Source of the DNA: Omnitrophica bacterium RIFOXYB12_FULL_50_7
Lineage (GTDB): Bacteria > Omnitrophota > Omnitrophia > Omnitrophales > Aquincolibacteriaceae
Assembly (NCBI GenBank): GCA_001804345.1
Contig: MHFU01000088.1
Span: 1-6,059 of the forward strand
DNA: 6,059 nucleotides
Reading direction: 5' to 3'
The notes under the pieces were generated by a model. It saw only the letters and a list, made by a program, of their open reading frames with translations. It was not told the DNA's origin and ran no database searches. Positions 1 to 5,158 of this stretch are shown piece by piece. Every line of letters begins with the position of its first letter. Within the stretch, counting starts at the first letter, position 1. A program made the translations under genes and the position numbers.

Positions 1-360
1 GTTCTCGACCGGGGTAAAATGTCCGTGCCAACGGTCATTGTCGAATAAAACCATGGGGGCCTCCTGCCAGGCCGGAACGTCTTTTTTCCTGAATTTGACG
101 CAGGCGCCGAGCACGTCGTGACCCTCTTTGTAAATATCCGCTTCCACAAGAACGGACTCCCCCACCACGCATTTGGCGGGAAATTTCCCGCCGTCGATCT
201 CGGGAGAAACGTTTTTGATGATCACGGCCCCCGCCGCTCTCAATAACAAGTCCGGATCTTTCTTGTTTTTCCGTGCCAAGGATTTTTTTCCTGCCGTTTT
301 TTTCACCGTTGTTTTCTCCATTGTTACCCTAAGGTCCATGCCGCCCGGACCTCGTTTCAT
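1..360 (-). CDS. glgE: GlgE, alpha-1,4-glucan:maltose-1-phosphate maltosyltransferase (N-terminal part)
   Basis: GlgE is a cytoplasmic GH13_3 enzyme that transfers maltosyl units from maltose-1-phosphate to the non-reducing end of alpha-1,4-glucans. The first 120 codons lie here and the gene continues past the left edge, so the catalytic barrel is not visible. Residues 1-40 form a Lys-rich leader. From residue 44 the sequence matches the conserved GlgE N-terminal domain (DUF3416): VIIKNVSPEIDGGKFPAK at 46-63, VVGESVLVEADIYKEGHD at 65-82, then WQEAPM at 98-103 and DNDRWHGHF at 108-116. The ATG at 360 is preceded by AGAGGG at 370-365, four bases from the start codon, so it is preferred over the in-frame ATGs at 339 and 321. 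The divergent neighbour encodes a GlgM-type synthase, the enzyme that would supply its donor. Family assignment is from recognised motifs; enzyme activity is inferred. Confidence 0.9.
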   Translation of the reverse strand, partial: MKRGPGGMDLRVTMEKTTVKKTAGKKSLARKNKKDPDLLLRAAGAVIIKNVSPEIDGGKFPAKCVVGESVLVEADIYKEGHDVLGACVKFRKKDVPAWQEAPMVLFDNDRWHGHFTPVEN

Positions 361-376
361 TGATCCCTCTTTAGGC

Positions 377-404
377 ATTCTAACAAAGCTTTCGAAGATT
401 CCAA
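377..404 (-). promoter_or_regulatory. Candidate sigma70 promoter for glgE
   Basis: Read on the minus strand there is a -35 box TTGGAA (404-399, 4/6 to consensus), a 16-base spacer and a -10 box TAGAAT (382-377, 5/6). Transcription would begin near 370, giving a very short leader that starts at about the Shine-Dalgarno sequence of glgE. That tight spacing is the main reason for doubt. Confidence 0.4.
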
Positions 405-422
405 GTATCTTTATGCACGGGC

Positions 423-462
423 GCGTTTCCCAGGGTCAGGCGGTCTTTGTGCCGGGAAACGC
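423..462. repeat. 9-bp inverted repeat upstream of the glgE promoter
   Basis: GCGTTTCCC (423-431) and GGGAAACGC (454-462) are perfect reverse complements separated by 22 bases. The pairing can be extended outward with a two-base bulge to GGGC/GCCC. It lies about 20 bases upstream of the candidate glgE -35 box, between two divergent genes. It could be an operator or an RNA hairpin. There is no following T-run, so it is not a classical terminator. Confidence 0.5.
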
Positions 463-506
463 CCGCTGCCCTTGGTATTAAGGATAGTACGCCGTTCGTT
501 AAGTTT

Positions 507-643
507 GTACCGAATTTATCCGTATTTTCTTCCCCCTTTCGCAAAGGGGAACCGAGGGGAATTTAAGAAATCTCCCTGCCTGCCGGCAGGCAGGCCCCTT
601 CCCCCTCTCTACGAAAGAGGGGGAATTCTGGTACGAATTTATC
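507..643. repeat. Hairpin-rich intergenic repeat element between glgE and glgM
   Basis: Three hairpins sit in a row. CCCCTTT/AAAGGGG (533-539, 543-549) has a 3-base loop. A perfect 20-bp palindrome with arm CCTGCCTGCC occupies 575-594. TTCCCCCTCT/AGAGGGGGAA (599-608, 616-625) has a 7-base loop. Between the first two, GGGGAATTT and AAATCTCCC are also partly complementary. Flanking copies of GAATTTATC (512-520 and 635-643), each preceded by GTAC (one extra C on the left), form an imperfect direct repeat like a target-site duplication. C-rich and G-rich hairpins of this kind are typical dispersed, non-coding repeats; copy number cannot be checked from one window. Confidence 0.6.
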
Positions 644-689
644 GAACGCGGTAATAGATTTACTATTTTCTAAGTCCTCGAAATGTTAT

Positions 690-1901
690 ATGATGCCGGC
701 CATGAAAACCCTGTTGCTCACCAATGAGTACCCGCCCAATATTTACGGAGGCGCCGGAGTCCACGTTGCCTATTTGAGCCGCGAACTGGCGAAGCTTTGC
801 GAGGTGGACGTGCGCTGTTTCGGGAGCCAGAACCATCCGGGAAAACCGCTCTCCGTGACCGGGTTTGAACTGGACGAACGAAAGTATACGGCGCCGCCTC
901 CCCTGAAAAGCGTCTTCGGAGCGCTGCAACGTTGCCTCGATTTTAATACCAAGGCCGTGGATGCGGACATTGTCCACGTCCATACCTGGTACACCCACTT
1001 CGGGGGCATCCTTGCCAAATTGAATTATTCCATCCCCCTCGTCCTCACGGTTCATTCTCTCGAACCCCTGCGTCCGTGGAAACGCGAACAGCTTGCCGGC
1101 GGCTATGATTTTAGCAACTGGGTGGAAAAAACCGCCCTCGAGCTTGCCGATGCCGTGATCGCCGTTTCCAAACAGACCCAGGAGGACATTGTCCGGCTTT
1201 TCCGTGTCGATGGAAAAAAGGTCCACGTCATTTACAACGGGATCGATGCGGAAGAATACAGGCCCGTCAAAAGCCCGGAAACACTCTCGCGGCTAGGCGT
1301 TGACCCGTCCAAACCCTTCGTTCTTTTTGTAGGCCGAATCACTCGGCAAAAAGGGATCCTTCACCTGGTCCAGGCGATCCGGTATCTTGATCCGGGATTT
1401 CAAATCGTCCTTTGCGCCGGCGCTCCCGACACTCCGGAGATCGCGGAAGAAATGAAAAATCTGGTCCTCAAGGCGCAGCAGAAACGGGGGTCCATCGTTT
1501 GGATCCGGGAAATGGTTTCCGTCCCCGACAAAATCGCGCTTTATTCCCACGCCGGTCTGTTCTGCTGCCCTTCGATCTATGAACCCTTCGGCATCATCAA
1601 CCTGGAGGCCATGGCCTGTGAAACCGCGGTGGTCGCAAGCGCCGTCGGCGGCATCAAGGAAGTGGTCGTCGACGAAGAAACGGGCTTCCTCGTCCCGGTC
1701 CATCAGCAAAAGGAAAGCCCTTTTGAACCGATTGATCCAGAAAAATTCGCCAAGGACCTCGCCGAAAAAATAAATTTCCTGATGGCCCACGACGATCTAA
1801 GAATCCAGATGGGCAAGGCCGGCCGGAAGAGAGCGGTTGAAACGTTCAGCTGGTCCGCCATCGCCCGGGAAACCCTCGCACTCTATCAGTCCCTGGTCTA
1901 A
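690..1901 (+). CDS. glgM: GT4 glycogen synthase / maltose-1-phosphate synthase, GlgM type
   Basis: A complete 403-residue GT-B, retaining GT4 glycosyltransferase of the actinobacterial-type glycogen synthase family. In characterised relatives it joins ADP-glucose and glucose-1-phosphate to form maltose-1-phosphate, the substrate of GlgE; it may also elongate glucan. Seen in the sequence: LLTNEYPPNIYGGAGVH at residues 9-25 (donor-binding Gly-Gly loop), HVHTWYTH at 96-103, HSLEPLRPWK at 122-131, the GRITRQKG phosphate-binding motif at 215-222, and the EX7E motif E298-PFGIINL-E306. Length fits the family. The family N-terminus (MxxLLTxEYPP) suggests that translation may start at the third ATG (702) instead of 690 or 693; no clear Shine-Dalgarno sequence precedes any of them. 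It is divergent from glgE, which supports the GlgE-pathway reading over a plain glycogen synthase. Confidence 0.9.
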   Translation: MMPAMKTLLLTNEYPPNIYGGAGVHVAYLSRELAKLCEVDVRCFGSQNHPGKPLSVTGFELDERKYTAPPPLKSVFGALQRCLDFNTKAVDADIVHVHTWYTHFGGILAKLNYSIPLVLTVHSLEPLRPWKREQLAGGYDFSNWVEKTALELADAVIAVSKQTQEDIVRLFRVDGKKVHVIYNGIDAEEYRPVKSPETLSRLGVDPSKPFVLFVGRITRQKGILHLVQAIRYLDPGFQIVLCAGAPDTPEIAEEMKNLVLKAQQKRGSIVWIREMVSVPDKIALYSHAGLFCCPSIYEPFGIINLEAMACETAVVASAVGGIKEVVVDEETGFLVPVHQQKESPFEPIDPEKFAKDLAEKINFLMAHDDLRIQMGKAGRKRAVETFSWSAIARETLALYQSLV

Positions 1902-2205
1902 TGGCGCGCCCCTGGGCGCTACTGCGTAGAGCGCTGCCAGATGCCGTTCGTGGTTATCCGCCCACTGATGAACCCACCGCCCCATGCCCGTACCAGCATT
2001 TCAAGAAACCGGGATCTGCTACGGATCTTCAATACAAAATCCTGATTTTTTTCGTCTTTCCCGCATGCTTTTTTACCACGAGGCTCTGGACGAATCTCTC
2101 TGAATCTTAAGCTCGATAAAGCCGAAGGCCGTCTCTCGACGGAAAGCGGGAATCCAGGGAAAACGTTGGGGTTCAAGCGTTATAAAAAACACAGAACTCA
2201 GGTTA
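1902..2205. other. 304-base gap between convergent genes, no gene seen
   Basis: The gap separates glgM (plus) from the methyltransferase gene (minus). Immediately after glgM there is a small stem, GCGCC/GGCGC with a 4-base loop, near 1905-1920, without a T-run. T-runs near 2045 and 2070 are preceded only by weak pairing (GGAT/ATCC), so no terminator is called. Short open frames here show no family signature and no ribosome binding site that decides for them. Confidence 0.5.
2130..2158. repeat. Remnant of a dispersed intergenic repeat
   Basis: CCGTC and GACGG form a short hairpin with a 4-base loop, followed by AAAGCGGGAATCCAGG. That string resembles one arm of a widespread bacterial palindromic repeat (GCGGGAATCCAG type); the matching second arm is absent. 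The assignment rests on resemblance only. Confidence 0.3.
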
Positions 2206-3096
2206 TCAGATCAAGCCTTTAAAATTTATGCCCTGATAGATTGCGAGATGGTCCTGTTGCTGCAATAAGGGTTGGCGTCCCTTCCAGAATTTCTTATAAA
2301 TATGATCCGTGATCTCTTTCCTTTGCTTCAAACTGTAGGGATGCACATGGGGATAAAGCAGGATCATCCACACCACGCCCATTAATTTTTCAAAGTCGTT
2401 TACAAAGCACTTCACGTGGCTTGTCTTTGATCGGATCTGCGCTTTCCGGAAAAGAGGGTTGTGGCACAACTTCCTCTTGAACCTTAAAAGGTCCTGATCG
2501 TTCCGGTGACCAAAAAATTTTCCGGCAAAATAGTTATAAAGCCAGGTCGTAGAGTGGGGATTCGTGCTTTCCGAAGACATGAGCACCGCATGGATCACGC
2601 CTTGGGGCTCCAGCAACCTCTTGAACAAATTTTCAAAGAGAGGCAACCATTGGGACTCATCAGCGTAATAGAGAGAATGATGAAGCGTGATGAGATTGAC
2701 CTTTCGATCGGTAAGCTTTTTTTTCAAAAACGCTTGGGCATTCCCCGGACGCAAAAACAGCTCCCGATAATCTCCAACGATAGCCCGAACGTGGCCCGTG
2801 TATTGGCGGCAAATACGCTCCCGAACGATATCCAGGGCACCTTTTTCGATGTCGAGCAGATAGAGACCCCCGCGAAACATGGTCTCTAAAATACGGAATT
2901 GCGGTTCGTCGCTTGAACCGATGGAGAGCGCCCTGAGATTTCGAGAAAGGGGCAATGCCCGTGTTAAAGTCCGGATGACTTTTGCAAGGGTCTCGCCAAT
3001 ATCTACTTTATCGTTGCTGTACCGAGCCCAGATTTTGTCTTCATGGGACATGTCACCGCACGCTGCCTTAAGGCCGGCTCGAATCATTCTTTTCAT
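2206..3096 (-). CDS. Class I SAM-dependent methyltransferase, substrate unknown
   Basis: A 296-residue protein with a Rossmann-type methyltransferase core. LRALSIGSSDEPQ at residues 54-66 is the glycine-containing motif I that holds SAM. YLLDIEKGALDIV at 79-91 ends strand 2 with an acidic residue (D82) that would bind the ribose hydroxyls. VGDYREL at 107-113 fits the adenine-contacting segment, and VNLITLHHSLYY at 133-144 fits strand 4/motif IV. The C-terminal third is rich in Lys, Arg, Trp and Phe and has no motif I can name. A reading from ATG 3108 adds four residues (MRNP). I prefer 3096 because GAGGA lies just upstream at proper spacing and because the promoter at 3129-3156 then leaves a leader of about 26 bases. 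It appears monocistronic. No neighbour indicates the substrate; small molecule, lipid and protein are all possible. Confidence 0.75.
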   Translation of the reverse strand: MKRMIRAGLKAACGDMSHEDKIWARYSNDKVDIGETLAKVIRTLTRALPLSRNLRALSIGSSDEPQFRILETMFRGGLYLLDIEKGALDIVRERICRQYTGHVRAIVGDYRELFLRPGNAQAFLKKKLTDRKVNLITLHHSLYYADESQWLPLFENLFKRLLEPQGVIHAVLMSSESTNPHSTTWLYNYFAGKFFGHRNDQDLLRFKRKLCHNPLFRKAQIRSKTSHVKCFVNDFEKLMGVVWMILLYPHVHPYSLKQRKEITDHIYKKFWKGRQPLLQQQDHLAIYQGINFKGLI

Positions 3097-3128
3097 CGGG
3101 TTCCTCATACGTGAAAAACTCTGGCATT

Positions 3129-3156
3129 ATTATAAGTCATTTCCGGATTTTGTAAT
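3129..3156 (-). promoter_or_regulatory. Sigma70-type promoter for the methyltransferase gene
   Basis: On the minus strand: -35 box ATTACA (3156-3151, 4/6), 16-base spacer, and a perfect -10 box TATAAT (3134-3129). Transcription should begin near 3122, ahead of both candidate start codons. The left end of the adjacent inverted-repeat element lies only 17 bases upstream of the -35 box, so the element may have altered the upstream control of this gene. Confidence 0.6.
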
Positions 3157-3172
3157 CGAGTAAAGAGCAAGT

Positions 3173-3389
3173 AAAGGGATCAAGACTTTCCGCCATAAAA
3201 ACGGCGGATCCGTCCTCTGGCAGACAATTGTAAGTTGAGCACCTTTTCAAACTCCTGGACAAAGCAATAACGGCCCGCTTGCCTTGCGATCTCGTCCGAT
3301 GCACGACGATATTGCATCAAGAAAGCAGCCTGGGAGATCCCTCAAAACTCTTCCCCGATCTCTCTCTCAATTGAAGTCTTGACCCCTTT
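3173..3389. mobile_element. 217-bp degenerate element with 16-bp terminal inverted repeats (RAYT/REP-like)
   Basis: The left end AAAGGGATCAAGACTT (3173-3188) and the reverse complement of the right end, AAAGGGGTCAAGACTT (3389-3374), match at 15 of 16 positions. Just inside the left end is a hairpin, CCGCC/GGCGG (3190-3194, 3203-3207) with an 8-base loop. GGGTCAAG-type ends with a nearby hairpin are what I associate with REP-associated tyrosine (Y1) transposase units. The minus strand inside carries a broken frame resembling the C-terminus of such a transposase. No target-site duplication is visible, as expected for Y1 elements. The right end abuts the point where the metallophosphoesterase frame is interrupted. 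The inverted repeats are seen directly; the family is inferred. Confidence 0.55.
3180..3380 (-). pseudogene. Decayed C-terminal fragment, possibly of a REP-associated transposase
   Basis: One minus-strand frame reads KTSIEREIGEEF, then an in-frame TGA (3344-3342), then GISQAAFLMQYRRASDEIAR and on to KVLNLQLSARGRIRRFYGGKS, with the final TGA (3182-3180) inside the left terminal repeat. Ignoring the internal stop, IGEEF-GISQAAFLMQYRRA looks like the helix-turn-helix (IGxxFGISxxAV-type) found near the C-terminus of many REP-associated Y1 transposases. There is no start codon, HUH motif or catalytic tyrosine, so at most about 66 residues of a dead gene remain. The match is from memory of the family pattern. 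An unrelated HTH fragment is possible. Confidence 0.35.
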
Positions 3390-3400
3390 CTTTTTCTTCT

Positions 3401-3516
3401 CTCACATCTCCTAGAACGATCAAACGATCTCGCTCATAGTCAAATCCAACTCGTTTGAAGCATTGCAAAAGCGCTTTGCATGCACCGTGAATATCGCCGC
3501 CAACAAGTGTTCTCAT
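3401..3516 (-). pseudogene. Truncated calcineurin-like metallophosphoesterase (5' fragment)
   Basis: From ATG 3516 the frame reads MRTLVGGDIHGACKALLQ, then CFKRVGFDYERDRLIVLGDV to residue 38. This is the classic start of a PPP/calcineurin-like phosphoesterase. D8 and H10 of the GDIHG motif are the first metal ligands, and D37 of LGDV belongs to the second motif (normally GDxxDRG or similar). After V38 the frame runs into REEKERGQDFN and stops at 3367, inside the inverted-repeat element. The GNHE motif and all later ligands are missing, so the product cannot be an active phosphatase. A weak GGGA lies five bases before the ATG. The start is 18 bases downstream of the abiEii stop on the same strand, so it was probably the third gene of that operon. 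No remainder of the gene is visible on the far side of the element. Confidence 0.7.
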
Positions 3517-3534
3517 ATCTGTCCCAGATCTATC

Positions 3535-4461
3535 CTAGCGCCAAGGACCCGGGGCATGCCAATGAGTCGCGAGGTTACGACCGGCATGGATCGTTTTGAC
3601 TGGCTCAAGAAGAAAATCCTCGATAGCTAGAGCCATCTCAAAAAGCTCATCAGGCGCACCCTTGGTTTCTATCTTCTGCAGAAATGCTTTCCAAAGTTGC
3701 TGGCGGTCAGACAATTTATTATAGATTTCAGCCTCAAAAAACGGCGCTTTTTCCGGAAGGCGCGTCCCCCTGTGTTCGAAGGTCCGGCGAATAGCCTGTG
3801 TCAATTCTTCACCTTTGAATTGAAACTGCCGCGCCATAAGCCAGATGTCATAGAAATCCTTCATTCTGCTGTTGAGGCGCCCAAGCTTAATCATCGCCTC
3901 AAATTTTTCGGCGACGACGGTCTCAGCCGCATAGCCTTTCAAATGAGCACTAGGAAAATCGAGGATGGCAGGATAGCTAATGGTTTTCGGCTTTGGAAAG
4001 ATAACGTCCCCAAACCCGATGTCAACCTGCATGGGAATCCTAGCTTTTCCAAGGAACCCTGTGAATTTGATCCGAACTCCTTCATAGTCTGCATCTTCCT
4101 TAATTCTTTCTCCCTTAATGGTTTCCGGTTCAAAGACAAGCCCGTCCTGGGGGACCCGCATAGAACATATTTCTTTAAAAACACTTTCTATACCGATAAT
4201 TTCATTATCAAAACGGCCAAGGAAATCAATGTCTCGCGTCGTCCGCATCCCCGGAACTTTCCAAACTACGAACATAAGGGCACCCTTCAAGACAAACGTG
4301 TCAGCATATTTCGATTCGCTCAGTCGATAAAGAAACCGCTCCATTCCATAATATTGGAAAACCTCCGCAAAGGGACGCCCCGTTTCTTGCGCTTTGTTTT
4401 GCAACCGAGCGCGAACTGAAGCTTCGATGTTTTTAGGTTTTGGGTTTTCATTGAATGTCAT
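3535..4461 (-). CDS. abiEii: AbiEii family nucleotidyltransferase toxin
   Basis: A 308-residue protein of the AbiEii/DUF1814 family, DNA polymerase beta-like nucleotidyltransferases. Relatives act as toxins of bacteriostatic abortive-infection or toxin-antitoxin pairs; some related enzymes add nucleotides to tRNA acceptor stems. Visible motifs: KGALMF at residues 59-64 and R-D77-I-D79 at 76-79 (paired metal-binding aspartates), the third acidic strand QVDIGFGD at 145-152 (D147), and the C-terminal family block AETVVAEKFEAMIKLG (179-194) with R199-MKDFYDIW (200-207). All expected catalytic residues are present, so the protein should be active. The start at 4461 overlaps the abiEi stop as ATGA, a usual sign of translational coupling. 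Reading from ATG 4506 would add 15 residues lying inside abiEi and is unlikely. NTP preference and target cannot be told from sequence. Confidence 0.88.
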   Translation of the reverse strand: MTFNENPKPKNIEASVRARLQNKAQETGRPFAEVFQYYGMERFLYRLSESKYADTFVLKGALMFVVWKVPGMRTTRDIDFLGRFDNEIIGIESVFKEICSMRVPQDGLVFEPETIKGERIKEDADYEGVRIKFTGFLGKARIPMQVDIGFGDVIFPKPKTISYPAILDFPSAHLKGYAAETVVAEKFEAMIKLGRLNSRMKDFYDIWLMARQFQFKGEELTQAIRRTFEHRGTRLPEKAPFFEAEIYNKLSDRQQLWKAFLQKIETKGAPDELFEMALAIEDFLLEPVKTIHAGRNLATHWHAPGPWR

Positions 4462-5060
4462 ATCAGGGATTCCAGGATGGGTTGTATTACTTTCACGACG
4501 CGACAAGTTTTGGCATACATCATGATCTCCTTAGGGGACACTTTTTTTTCTGACAGAGCGGTTTTAAGCGCCTTGAGCGCGACATCAAAGCCGATCTTAT
4601 TTCTAAATTTAAAACAATCCACTATCGTCTTGGCAAGGCTGTAGATCCTGACCTCCTGCCCCACTATTTTCTGAACCTCTATTCCCGCTTGCCATGCATC
4701 CTGAGTAAAACGATAGTATTTTACAGGCGGATGATTGATTTTATTAGCATGCGACCCTCGCGGAATTGCGAGATCCACGTGACGCGGAATTTCGTCAGTG
4801 ACTTCATAAAAATACAGCGCGGAAATAAGGCACACAACACCTTTGGGGGCCCCTATTGCAGCAAGAACCAGATCCGGGTTAACAAGGTCATCCATTTCCG
4901 TAAGCCTATAAACAGATCGGCCGATCTTCTGAATGCGCCCCGAGGCAATAAGGGCATGCAGCGTATCGTTATGAAACCCGGCTTTTTTAATGTCGGGATA
5001 CTGCACGACCCCCCCGCACCGTTTAAAAAGCTCTACAAGACTATCCCCTCTAGTTCCCAT
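4458..5060 (-). CDS. abiEi: AbiEi family antitoxin / transcriptional regulator
   Basis: A 200-residue AbiEi-type protein, the antitoxin partner of AbiEii. In studied systems it neutralises the toxin without a stable complex (type IV) and represses its own operon. Residues 1-55 form the winged-helix N-terminal domain (AbiEi_4-like): LVELFKRCGGVVQYPDIKKA, then a recognition-helix region, then GRIQKIGRSVYRLTE as the wing. The C-terminal domain carries VCLISALYFYEVTDE, RHVDLAIPRG and the family signature YSLAKTIVDCFKFRNKIG with FDVALKALK. Two starts are possible. ATG 5060 has GGAG nine bases upstream and a leader of about 27 bases from the predicted promoter; ATG 5075 has a leader of only about 12 bases and no good Shine-Dalgarno sequence. 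I prefer 5060. It is the first gene of the operon with abiEii and, formerly, the phosphoesterase fragment. Confidence 0.85.
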   Translation of the reverse strand: MGTRGDSLVELFKRCGGVVQYPDIKKAGFHNDTLHALIASGRIQKIGRSVYRLTEMDDLVNPDLVLAAIGAPKGVVCLISALYFYEVTDEIPRHVDLAIPRGSHANKINHPPVKYYRFTQDAWQAGIEVQKIVGQEVRIYSLAKTIVDCFKFRNKIGFDVALKALKTALSEKKVSPKEIMMYAKTCRVVKVIQPILESLI

Positions 5061-5079
5061 ATGAATACGCTCCATTTCT

Positions 5080-5101
5080 TTACATTTGTTAATAAGTGTA
5101 A
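5080..5101. promoter_or_regulatory. 22-bp near-palindrome over the abiE -10 region, probable AbiEi operator
   Basis: TTACA (5080-5084) and TGTAA (5097-5101) bound a 22-base sequence centred on TTAA; 18 of 22 positions agree with the reverse complement (9 of 11 per arm). It covers the predicted -10 box and transcription start of the abiE operon, so a bound protein would block RNA polymerase. AbiEi proteins are known to repress their own promoters by binding inverted repeats, which makes AbiEi the likely ligand. That link is inferred. Confidence 0.55.
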
Positions 5102-5123
5102 TGAATCAGAACGATTTTGTCAA
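5095..5123 (-). promoter_or_regulatory. Sigma70 promoter of the abiE operon
   Basis: On the minus strand there is a perfect -35 box TTGACA (5123-5118), a 17-base spacer and a -10 box TACACT (5100-5095, 4/6). A second TTGAC lies seven bases further upstream (ending at 5130). Transcription should start near 5088. The strong -35 with ideal spacing suggests a vigorous promoter held down by the overlapping palindrome. Confidence 0.7.
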
Positions 5124-5143
5124 CCGTCAATTTTTCATACTTC

Positions 5144-5158
5144 TATGGACGGTCCATA
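5144..5158. promoter_or_regulatory. Perfect 15-bp palindrome upstream of the abiE promoter
   Basis: TATGGAC-G-GTCCATA has two perfect 7-base arms around a single central base. It lies about 20 bases upstream of the abiE -35 box, a position suited to an activator or a second repressor site. Its sequence differs from the palindrome at 5080-5101, so it need not bind the same protein. Confidence 0.4.

Noticed and set aside
173..481. Plus-strand open frame of 102 codons
   Set aside because: It is antisense to the N-terminal part of glgE and then runs into the intergenic region; no domain, and the minus-strand reading is clearly conserved.
663..1226. Minus-strand open frame of 187 codons
   Set aside because: Antisense shadow of the glgM gene, whose motifs are all intact; no recognisable domain.
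2020..2080. T-runs downstream of glgM as an intrinsic terminator
   Set aside because: Only a 4-bp stem with a 13-base loop precedes the first T-run; too weak to call.
1901..2110. Open frame overlapping the glgM stop as TAATG
   Set aside because: The overlap looks like coupling, but the peptide has no family features and runs through repeat-like, low-complexity intergenic sequence.
3697..4419. Plus-strand open frame of 240 codons
   Set aside because: Antisense to abiEii, which has all nucleotidyltransferase motifs on the other strand.
4462..4506. 15-residue N-terminal extension of AbiEii
   Set aside because: It lies within abiEi; the ATG at 4461 with the ATGA overlap matches the usual arrangement and the family N-terminus better.
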